This document shows, one piece after another, positions 20,403 to 26,701 of a DNA stretch of 34,035 nucleotides (position 1 is the first letter of the stretch; every line of letters starts with the position of its first letter). The DNA is from a virus. A model generated the notes under the pieces. The model saw only the letters and a list, made by a program, of their open reading frames with translations. It did no database searches and was not told the DNA's origin. The stretch is taken from the IMG/VR virus record IMGVR_UViG_3300042450_001855, positions 1-34,035 of that record; one strand, 5' to 3'. The translations under genes were made by a program, and so were the position numbers.

Positions 20403-20763
20403 CATCAAGCATTAGTGAGGCTTGATTCATGATTTCTTCTGCAGCTTGCAAATCAAGGTCACGCTTGTCTAAAGCTTGCCGCAGTTGGATGTTTTCCAGC
20501 ATCAAGCTTTGAAACGCTGTTTGCATTGCACTCCAGCCTTCCAGAAGATTCTTTGCTACAGGCTTTAACTGCGTCAAGCTGCTGCATTCATCAATGGCAC
20601 GATGATTTACTGTAAGAGCAAACTCACGCTCTGCTGAATGTTGAAATGGTCCCATAGCGGCAGAATACTTTCGCCCATTGTAATCAAAATTCACTGGCAG
20701 ACAGTATTGACTCATAGCAAATAATGGTTTGTCTTTGTCTACGCTATCACTAAAGCTGGCCAT
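20329..20763 (-). CDS. Hypothetical coiled-coil protein (144 aa), antisense to its neighbours
   Basis: ATG at 20763 with AAAGG six bases before it. The N-terminal half is globular (QYCLPVNFDYNGRKYSAAMG), and residues 75-130 form a long helix with a coiled-coil pattern (FQSLMLENIQLRQALDKRD). No family is recognised. It is the only gene between the resolvase-like nuclease and thyX and runs against both; its end overlaps the nuclease gene by 74 bases. Confidence 0.6.
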   Translation of the reverse strand: MASFSDSVDKDKPLFAMSQYCLPVNFDYNGRKYSAAMGPFQHSAEREFALTVNHRAIDECSSLTQLKPVAKNLLEGWSAMQTAFQSLMLENIQLRQALDKRDLDLQAAEEIMNQASLMLDAMQKQCEYVQRSANARKGLWPWQK

Positions 20764-20861
20764 GCAAGCCTTTCTATGGCTGGCACCAATGCCGCAAAAG
20801 CCGGAACAATAACTTCGGTTTCCTGCCGTGCTACGGTAGCAGCGCCGGTTTTCTTCCTTTG

Positions 20862-21572
20862 ATGACCTTCCCATGCCTTGACCCCCTCCAAGACGGCAAA
20901 AGCCGAGTGATGCTTTTGGATTCAATGGGAAACAGTCTTTCCATTGTCAATGATGCTCGTCAAAGCTTTGGCGCACAGTCAGAGCAATGGACAGAAAAAG
21001 ATGGCAAGCTTCTTGCTTATTTAGCCAGGGAGCACCATACAAGCCCATTCCGTGGTGTCGTTTTTAAGTGGCAGATTAACGCTCCTCTCTTCATTGCTCG
21101 TCAATGGTGGAAGCATACAGTGGCATCCACTTTTGTTGATGATCAACTGGGTTGGAATGAAAAGAGTTTTCGCTATTGTTCAGCAGAGGACGCTGAGTTC
21201 TACACTCCTCGTAAGTTCGCCAAGCAAAGCACCAGTAACCGTCAAGCCTCCGAGGGGCTCTTAGCAGGCAACGATGAGGCATTGGCTCAACAGCTCTACG
21301 CACATGCCTTACAGGGCTGTGTGCAAGCGTATGAGGGGCTTCTGCTGGCAGGCGTGAGCAAAGAGCAGGCAAGGGCCATTCTTCCTGCTGCGCTATTCAC
21401 TTCCTTCACTTGGACTTGCTCATTGCAAGCTTTGTTCCATTTCATCTCCCTTAGGAGAGGCCATGGAGCACAAGGGGAAATCATAGCATATGCCAATGCT
21501 TTGCTTGAACTAGGCAAAGAAGTGGCCCCAGAAGCCTTTGATGCTTTCGCTCAAAACAACTATCAATTCTGA
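20862..21572 (+). CDS. thyX: Flavin-dependent thymidylate synthase ThyX
   Basis: Residues 50-115 carry the ThyX core: REHHTSPFRG, then ARQWWKHT (R80 onward) and WNEKSFRY (N99, E100, S102, R104, Y105), the phage variant of the R-H-R-x7-S motif region. Length 236 is normal. ThyX makes dTMP from dUMP using flavin and folate and would lift thymidylate supply during infection, in step with Dcd. I start at the ATG at 20862; typical ThyX proteins begin near MLLDSMGNSL, so 20910 is an alternative. Confidence 0.9.
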   Translation: MTFPCLDPLQDGKSRVMLLDSMGNSLSIVNDARQSFGAQSEQWTEKDGKLLAYLAREHHTSPFRGVVFKWQINAPLFIARQWWKHTVASTFVDDQLGWNEKSFRYCSAEDAEFYTPRKFAKQSTSNRQASEGLLAGNDEALAQQLYAHALQGCVQAYEGLLLAGVSKEQARAILPAALFTSFTWTCSLQALFHFISLRRGHGAQGEIIAYANALLELGKEVAPEAFDAFAQNNYQF

Positions 21573-21574
21573 TC

Positions 21575-21937
21575 ATGCACGACCCTGTTAATTCTCCGTT
21601 TCACTATGCTTCTGGCTCTATTGAATGCATTGATGCCATTGAGGCTTCCATGAGCCGTGAAGCCTTCAAAGGCTTCCTAAAAGGTAACATTATAAAGTAT
21701 ATTTGGCGCTATGAAGATAAAGGAGGCGTAGAATCTCTCAGGAAAGCAGAATGGTACTCGGCACGTTTAATCACCGTGCGAGAAGAAGAAGAAAAACTGC
21801 GCGATAACATTGCGAAAGCCAGCAAAGAAGTAGCCGACAACATGGTCTCCTACGATCCTGACGCTTACATGGTTAGCGGCTGCGCCAGCACCAGGCAGGG
21901 GCCCTCCGAGAGCTTCTTCAGCTTAGTGCGCCCCTAA
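21575..21937 (+). CDS. DUF3310-family protein
   Basis: NSPFHYASGSIECIDAIEAS, then FLKGNIIKYIWRYEDKGGVE and LRKAEWYSARL, match the DUF3310 domain found in many tailed phages, where it is often linked to nucleotide kinase functions. Its exact activity is unknown. The C-terminal third is helical and acidic. It starts two bases after thyX, so the two are co-transcribed, and its stop shares four bases with the converging HNH gene. Confidence 0.8.
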   Translation: MHDPVNSPFHYASGSIECIDAIEASMSREAFKGFLKGNIIKYIWRYEDKGGVESLRKAEWYSARLITVREEEEKLRDNIAKASKEVADNMVSYDPDAYMVSGCASTRQGPSESFFSLVRP

Positions 21938-22413
21938 GCAGCGCACCACTCCCCCATCATCTCAACAGGGTCGTTATCGGCCCTTTTTTCATGCACTGGC
22001 TTAGTGTAAGTGGCCTCGCACCATGCTTCCCAATCCGCCAAGTCAGTGTGGGCACTAACAAAACTATGGGAATGAATCCAGCTCATCAGCACGTCTTCAC
22101 GATGCTGGCTCCACGTCTGCTGAGGGCGCCACCATTCAAACAATGGCAGATTGCTCTTGGAAGCATTGCAATCTAGGCATGATGGACCACTGTTCCATTT
22201 CGCAAAGTGAGGGCCGCCTTTGCTCTTGGGAACAATGTGATCAAGCGTTAGCTTTTCGTTCCATTTGCCACAGTACGCGCAGGCACAATGTCCAAATGGT
22301 CCACGGAGAGGATAGTCTTCAAAAATGCTTTTCCTGAATTGTCTCTTGGCTTCACTTGGTCGAAGCTCAGCCAGTGAATGAAGAAGCTCGTCGGGTCCAT
22401 TCCTCGCTCCCAT
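21934..22413 (-). CDS. HNH endonuclease, opposite strand (159 aa)
   Basis: C45-x2-C48 (CAYC), D58-H59 (LTLDHIVPKSKGG), N74 and C79-x2-C82 (CLDCNASKSN) form a full HNH domain of the McrA type. An N-terminal Arg-rich helix and a C-terminal helical region flank it. It lies against the transcription of its neighbours, between the DUF3310 gene and the lysis genes, as expected for an inserted mobile nuclease. Its stop overlaps that of the DUF3310 gene (CTAA). Confidence 0.85.
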   Translation of the reverse strand: MGARNGPDELLHSLAELRPSEAKRQFRKSIFEDYPLRGPFGHCACAYCGKWNEKLTLDHIVPKSKGGPHFAKWNSGPSCLDCNASKSNLPLFEWWRPQQTWSQHREDVLMSWIHSHSFVSAHTDLADWEAWCEATYTKPVHEKRADNDPVEMMGEWCAA

Positions 22414-22468
22414 AGCAGCATCGACTGTCCTGCCTTTAGCTTAAACGCAAAACACGAGGAGGGGAGCA

Positions 22469-22501
22469 ATGTTTAGAATGAATGAAATGATATTTGACTG
22501 A
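22469..22501 (+). promoter_or_regulatory. Ten-codon leader reading frame before the lysis gene
   Basis: A very strong GAGGAGGGG lies just before an ATG that opens a ten-codon frame (MFRMNEMIFD). Its TGA overlaps the ATG of the next gene as TGATG. The next gene has no Shine-Dalgarno of its own, so it should depend on reinitiation after the leader. Confidence 0.55.
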
Positions 22502-22710
22502 TGAACGCTTGGCAGGCAAAGCTCACGGATTTTGCTGTGGTCTTGACTGCAGGGATGCTTCTGGCTACTGGTGGGATGATGATGAGCATTGGCCATCAGC
22601 AAGTAAAAATTGCCACTCAAATTGAAAATATTATCGAGAAGCTTGATTCATTAACAGAGAACATGAAACAGTTAGAAGAACGTGTACGATTCTTGGAGAT
22701 AAAACGCTAG
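22501..22710 (+). CDS. Membrane protein with coiled coil (69 aa), holin candidate
   Basis: One hydrophobic helix at residues 11-30 (FAVVLTAGMLLATGGMMMSI) is followed by an amphipathic coiled coil (IENIIEKLDSLTENMKQLEERVRFLE). The layout suits a single-pass lysis protein. It precedes the peptidoglycan hydrolase gene, where holins usually lie, but no family match is known to me. It is coupled to the leader at 22469. Confidence 0.6.
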   Translation: MNAWQAKLTDFAVVLTAGMLLATGGMMMSIGHQQVKIATQIENIIEKLDSLTENMKQLEERVRFLEIKR

Positions 22711-22734
22711 CATTTGAGAAACGCTTGTATTGTC

Positions 22735-22875
22735 ATGGGCACTGTTGAATGGTTTGTTATTGGCGGCATTGTCATCGGCGCCATTGATCAAATTCTGGAT
22801 CATTCCCCCTGGAAAAGCAACAACGTTCTTCAGCTAGTAGTTGAAGGCTTAAAAACTGTTTTTCGGACCAAGTGA
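22735..22875 (+). CDS. Small membrane protein (46 aa), holin candidate
   Basis: MGTVEWFVIGGIVIGAIDQI is hydrophobic and Gly-rich and could insert in the membrane, followed by DHSPWKSNN and an amphipathic helix. Its stop overlaps the hydrolase start as GTGA, which ties it to lysis. It could be a second holin or an antiholin. Confidence 0.55.
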   Translation: MGTVEWFVIGGIVIGAIDQILDHSPWKSNNVLQLVVEGLKTVFRTK

Positions 22876-23816
22876 CTTTAGTGGTCAACAATGATTGGCA
22901 AGGCGTGTGCTCTTATGCTCGTAGCGTAGGGGCACGTTTTCCTGAGCTTGTGGCATCACAATGGGCGCTGGAAAGCAACTTTGGCAAGCACCTATCAGGC
23001 AAATGGAATCCATTCGGCTTGAAAGGTTCTGGCACTGTGAAATCCACGCAAGAGTTTTACGATGGCCAATGGGTGACGATTAAAGATGGCTTCATTGATT
23101 TTCCTAGCCTTGCTGCAGCCATCGACTATTTAGTCAGCCATTGGTACAAAGATTGGCAAAGGTATAAAGGAGTCAATGGCGCACCGAACCGCTATGCTGC
23201 AGCTCGTATGTTGAAGGATCAAGGCTATGCCACTGATCCCGACTACCCCAACAAGCTTTCACGCTTGATGAAACAATACGCTCCTGAGCCTTCTGCTATG
23301 ACCCTCATTGGCCCCAAGAAACGCCCGCAAGACTTTGGCTTCAAGGCAGGCGACAGTCATTTGATTGTGAATGACGCCATGGAAACCATGAAAGCCTTTT
23401 CTTTTGAAGGAAAGCTTCTATGGGAAATCCCTTGCCTTGCTCGTGGTCAATATAGTGATTATGAGTGGAAACTAAACAAGTCTGATACTCCCCCTGGCTT
23501 GTACAAACTGGGCCAATTGTATAACGATTATGCGCTTCATGGTGATAAGGCCCCCTACGATCGCACTTTGATGGCTTACGGCTGGGCTTTTTACGACATG
23601 ATCGACCTAGAAGGTCAGGAGACTGGCATAGGACGGGCTGGAGTGGGCCTTCATGGTGGAGGAAGCGCACTGGGCTGGCCTGGAGCATGGGCGCCTAAGC
23701 AGGCCCTCGTAGCCACCTACGGCTGCTGCAGGATTCACAACTCAGCACTCATCGAGAAAGTGCTGCCTCTCTACAGGAAAGGCGCGGTTTTTCTTTCAGT
23801 GTTTCAAGAAGGTTAA
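22872..23816 (+). CDS. Two-domain peptidoglycan enzyme: glucosaminidase plus L,D-transpeptidase-like
   Basis: Residues 10-138 match a glucosaminidase (GH73) domain: ARFPELVASQWALESNFGKH with E34 as the likely catalytic Glu, WNPFGLKG, then FPSLAAAIDYLVSHW and GYATDPDYPNKLSRLM. Residues 160-312 match a YkuD (L,D-transpeptidase) domain: the HG motif at H261 (GLHGGGSALG) and the T-x-G-C-x-R signature (T282 to R287, Cys C285). It probably degrades the host wall at lysis. Start is a GTG at 22872, overlapping the previous stop. The transpeptidase domain could cut, modify or only bind peptidoglycan. Confidence 0.85.
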   Translation: MTLVVNNDWQGVCSYARSVGARFPELVASQWALESNFGKHLSGKWNPFGLKGSGTVKSTQEFYDGQWVTIKDGFIDFPSLAAAIDYLVSHWYKDWQRYKGVNGAPNRYAAARMLKDQGYATDPDYPNKLSRLMKQYAPEPSAMTLIGPKKRPQDFGFKAGDSHLIVNDAMETMKAFSFEGKLLWEIPCLARGQYSDYEWKLNKSDTPPGLYKLGQLYNDYALHGDKAPYDRTLMAYGWAFYDMIDLEGQETGIGRAGVGLHGGGSALGWPGAWAPKQALVATYGCCRIHNSALIEKVLPLYRKGAVFLSVFQEG

Positions 23817-23830
23817 CAGCGAGCAGTGCC

Positions 23831-24226
23831 ATGAACTGGGAACAATGGTTTATGGCACTTTGTTACGAACTGGCCATATTCCTCATCAGCAAACGACCCA
23901 AGCTTGCTTTTGCCCCATGGATGAAGCTTCTGCTGCTGCATTGCAAGCCATTCTGGGCGGAGTCCAAAACAGAAGCCACCTTGAAAGAAGTGGACAGGCA
24001 AGCTGAAAAAATAGTAGAACAATGGAAGCAAAATGATAGGGAAGTTGCAGCAAACAATCTTGCTGCAGAAGCTCAGCTTTTATTCCCAAAAGCAACCATC
24101 ACTCCACTTCCTAATGCACCAGTGCCTTCTGTTTTGATCGAGCATGAAGCAGACCAGAATGCAAGCGAAAGCGTCAAGGCCCTTGGTGGTGCCATGCAAA
24201 TATCACGCACACTGACTGACTTATGA
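23831..24226 (+). CDS. Hypothetical protein with amphipathic N-terminus (131 aa)
   Basis: The first 45 residues are hydrophobic and aromatic with Lys and Arg interspersed (MNWEQWFMALCYELAIFLIS, then WMKLLLLHCKPFW), so they may bind a membrane. Residues 46-75 are a charged helix (EVDRQAEKIVEQWKQND). The C-terminus is Ala, Pro and Glu-rich. It follows the hydrolase by 14 bases and may belong to the lysis cassette. No spanin signal is seen. Confidence 0.6.
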   Translation: MNWEQWFMALCYELAIFLISKRPKLAFAPWMKLLLLHCKPFWAESKTEATLKEVDRQAEKIVEQWKQNDREVAANNLAAEAQLLFPKATITPLPNAPVPSVLIEHEADQNASESVKALGGAMQISRTLTDL

Positions 24227-24248
24227 TAAAGGCAAATACATCACTTCC

Positions 24249-24380
24249 ATGGAACTCATTATTGGCTTTTTAATGTTTTTCGTGGGAGCTGGCATGACTA
24301 GCTGGATGTACTATCGTTGCGTCCATCCATATCATCCGTCTTGTAGGATTTCTTCTCAGTTTCAAGTCCACAATAAATGA
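24249..24380 (+). CDS. Small membrane protein (43 aa), uncertain
   Basis: MELIIGFLMFFVGAGMTSWM is a hydrophobic helix, followed by a basic, His, Tyr and Cys-rich tail (YYRCVHPYHPSCRIS). It is the last rightward frame. Its tail overlaps the 3' end of the leftward gene at 24298 by 83 bases, which weakens the case. Confidence 0.35.
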   Translation: MELIIGFLMFFVGAGMTSWMYYRCVHPYHPSCRISSQFQVHNK

Positions 24381-24636
24381 GATTGTGCAGGCGCATGTAA
24401 TGAGGCAGGCCGTCACAATAGTCAATGCCAAACACGTCGTACATTGCCCAGCGATAGGAACCACCATCGCTAATTTCAGAGCGATACATTAGTTTCATTA
24501 CTTGCCGGAAGCAGCGAGCCCTTTCTTCTTGGTCCAAGCTATCCCACCATGCCTGGTCTTCTGTTTCAGTGATGTCCATGATCTGCTGGAACGCTTGCCG
24601 CAGAGGATTGGCACTAAACGCTGCTGCTTGTTCCAT
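24298..24636 (-). CDS. Hypothetical protein (112 aa)
   Basis: Start at ATG 24636 with a GAAAGG ten or so bases before. It is helical (PLRQAFQQIMDITETEDQAW, then ERARCFRQVMKLMYRSEI) and acidic at the end. It is the last gene of the leftward tail block, converging on the lysis genes. No family is recognised. Confidence 0.6.
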   Translation of the reverse strand: MEQAAAFSANPLRQAFQQIMDITETEDQAWWDSLDQEERARCFRQVMKLMYRSEISDGGSYRWAMYDVFGIDYCDGLPHYMRLHNLIYCGLETEKKSYKTDDMDGRNDSTSS

Positions 24637-24687
24637 TGAGACCTTTCAATGGAAGAATCATAATGGCTGCAAGGGACAAAATGCAGG

Positions 24688-25920
24688 CTAGACCAGTTCG
24701 TTCCAGCCGATTAAGCCAGTTGCGTCTTCAGCGCTGCTACATCGAATGGTAAGGGCCAGTACTTCGCTGTTCCCATTGATGTCTTGACCAAGGGCCAGTG
24801 CCAAGCTCCCTTCAGGAGTGAACTCAATAGAGCCACGAGACGCCACCAGGCCAGCCCCTACGACTGTTCCGCCGCTAAAAGTGCCATAGCTCATGGTTTC
24901 AACATTACCCCTGCCATTGGTCGAGGGGAGCCACGTGCCACTGATCGTAGGATTCAAGCGTAGCTGCCATTGTGCCACCGTATTAGAAGCCGGGTTTCCT
25001 CCTACGCTCACATCCACTTGAGCAGGAATAATCACATTGTCTGTGCGCCCACTGGCCATACGAATGGCAGAGACCATGGTCTCGCTGGAAATGCTTGTAA
25101 AGCCACTAACTCCTCTTCCTGCCACATAGATGGGACCAGCGGGCTGGTAACCTCCTTCACTGGCAACATTAGTGCAAATCTGCTTAAAGCTAGCAGGGGA
25201 TGCAATGGTGGAAGAGTTGGCAATTCTGTACGATACTGGCAAGATTGCTGATGTCATATAGACACTGTCGATATTATTGGCATGATTAAATTCATGGCAA
25301 TACTTTATTTCTCCATCAATCACAAACCCCACTCTCACTCGTCCCACTCCCAGCCATTCCAAATCTGTAGCAAAAATGTTTGCCTTGGTAAAGTCAAAGT
25401 CAGAAAAAGTGTCAAGGTTCCATTCGCTTTGAACTGCCACCACTTCCTGCACAGCGCCAGAAACAAAACTACGTACGGCAAACTCAATCACGCTGCCATT
25501 AGCCCTTAAGATGATGCCATTTTTATCATCAAAATAACCCACCTCCTGGATTAAGCCAGCAATGGGAGTATTGCCAACAAAGCTAGCCAAAATGGACAAG
25601 CTTTTTCCTGGCTGATAAGGAAACCTGCGCCGGCTCCTGCGCAATGCACTGTCGCCTGATGCAGTGGTAGTAGTTAAAGCAAGCGAGCTTTCATTGATTA
25701 AATAGCTCGTACTGCCACTGCCAACAGTTCTTTCGTCCCATAGGTCTGTGCGCTTGGTGTAGCGCAGCATAGAATCAAAGAGCGTAAATGGCTGACTAAC
25801 TCGTTGCCGGCCGAAAGCATCCATGCTTCCGCTGTCTGGTCCTTTCTGGAGGATTTGACCACGATGATCAGCTTGAATGTAGGTTTCAAACTGCTCGTTG
25901 CCGGCAATAATTTGTCCCAT
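24688..25920 (-). CDS. Tail or virion structural protein (410 aa)
   Basis: The N-terminus carries MDAFGRQRVSQPFTLFDSML and RRRFPYQPGKSLSILASF, a conserved sequence I recall from structural proteins of marine and freshwater phages. The remainder is beta-rich, with many Ser, Thr and Gly, as expected for a virion surface protein. It could be a fibre, baseplate or decoration protein; the sequence alone does not settle which. It ends the fibre gene run on the minus strand. Confidence 0.7.
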   Translation of the reverse strand: MGQIIAGNEQFETYIQADHRGQILQKGPDSGSMDAFGRQRVSQPFTLFDSMLRYTKRTDLWDERTVGSGSTSYLINESSLALTTTTASGDSALRRSRRRFPYQPGKSLSILASFVGNTPIAGLIQEVGYFDDKNGIILRANGSVIEFAVRSFVSGAVQEVVAVQSEWNLDTFSDFDFTKANIFATDLEWLGVGRVRVGFVIDGEIKYCHEFNHANNIDSVYMTSAILPVSYRIANSSTIASPASFKQICTNVASEGGYQPAGPIYVAGRGVSGFTSISSETMVSAIRMASGRTDNVIIPAQVDVSVGGNPASNTVAQWQLRLNPTISGTWLPSTNGRGNVETMSYGTFSGGTVVGAGLVASRGSIEFTPEGSLALALGQDINGNSEVLALTIRCSSAEDATGLIGWNELV

Positions 25921-25922
25921 TA

Positions 25923-26171
25923 TCAGTCAATAGTCTTTTCTTGATTATAGCCATATGCGTCCTCGTATTCTTTGGCAAGCATCACAAAAGCATCAATGAT
26001 GTTTTGCGGCCCATACCCACACCCCATTGCAAATTGAAAGAACTGCCTAGTCAGGCCCGTGGCATTTACTTCTTGGCATTGATGAATTATTTCTTGATAG
26101 CCAGCCGTATCGCTAGTTGTATCGCCAGAAAAACGATGGGAAAAAGAATAGGAATCAACAAAGGCGGTCAT
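25923..26171 (-). CDS. Hypothetical protein (82 aa)
   Basis: Start at ATG 26171; a TTG three codons earlier is possible. It lies two bases upstream of the structural protein, so the two should share a transcript. It is globular, with HQCQEVNATGLTRQFFQFAM and an acidic C-terminus. It may be an assembly partner of the structural protein, by position only. Confidence 0.6.
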   Translation of the reverse strand: MTAFVDSYSFSHRFSGDTTSDTAGYQEIIHQCQEVNATGLTRQFFQFAMGCGYGPQNIIDAFVMLAKEYEDAYGYNQEKTID

Positions 26172-26182
26172 GGTAGACAAAG

Positions 26183-26207
26183 AAAAAGGCCAGCCCGCAG
26201 GCTAGCC
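26183..26207 (-). terminator. Rho-independent terminator
   Basis: GGCTAGCC-TGCG-GGCTGGCC (one G-U pair) followed by five T in the leftward direction. It lies between the small basic protein gene and the 25923 gene. Confidence 0.75.
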
Positions 26208-26229
26208 GAGAAGGACCATGGCGTCAAGC

Positions 26230-26373
26230 CTAGCTTTTTCCTTGTCCACGCAAAAGTTTGCGCCCATGACTTGGCTTGCTTCTTTTACCTTGCCCTTGCA
26301 AGGTCAATTTCGGGGCGCCAGGCTTGTGCTCTCGCTTAAGGGCAGCGTTTCCACCTTTTGATTTAACGGCCAT
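26230..26373 (-). CDS. Small basic protein (47 aa)
   Basis: MAVKSKGGNAALKREHKPGA and then KLTLQGQGKRSKPSHGRK: about a third of residues are Lys, Arg or His, with many Gly, Gln and Ser, so it is disordered and may bind DNA. I recall similar short Lys-rich proteins in cyanophages near structural genes. Start at ATG 26373; the frame could extend upstream. Confidence 0.55.
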   Translation of the reverse strand: MAVKSKGGNAALKREHKPGAPKLTLQGQGKRSKPSHGRKLLRGQGKS

Positions 26374-26405
26374 GAAAGAAAATGGGAGATGAGCGGAATC
26401 AGTGT

Positions 26406-26441
26406 AGCCTGTCCACGCCACTCTTGCGACATGGACAGGCT
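26406..26441. repeat. Inverted repeat, possible weak terminator
   Basis: AGCCTGTCC and GGACAGGCT form a perfect 9-bp stem around an 18-base loop, between the 26463 and 26230 genes. No T-run follows in the leftward direction, so its role is unclear. Confidence 0.5.
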
Positions 26442-26462
26442 TTAGTTAAGAGAACGCTCTGT

Positions 26463-26681
26463 TCAGAGCTTGCCAGCAGCAATTGCGTCAGTCAAGGGCT
26501 TAAGGTTTTCGGTGGTCCAATAGTCCTTAGCGACCATAATTTCAAGATGCTCAACATTACGGCTGATGCAATCTTGCTCCTCTTCAGTGAGAGAAGGCTT
26601 GGCCAGAAGGTTATTGATCAAATTCACGCTATCCATCGAAGCGGAATACTGACGGGCTGGATCGACGACTGAAGTAAACAT
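26463..26681 (-). CDS. Small helical protein next to the fibre gene (72 aa)
   Basis: Mostly helical: NLINNLLAKPSLTEEEQDC, then VEHLEIMVAKDYWTTENLKP. The VEHLEIMVAKD-W pattern is one I recall from small phage proteins beside fibres, with no assigned function. It starts 20 bases after the fibre stop and may be a fibre-assembly helper. Confidence 0.6.
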   Translation of the reverse strand: MFTSVVDPARQYSASMDSVNLINNLLAKPSLTEEEQDCISRNVEHLEIMVAKDYWTTENLKPLTDAIAAGKL

Positions 26682-26701
26682 TGGTTTAATTGATTGGTGG
26701 T

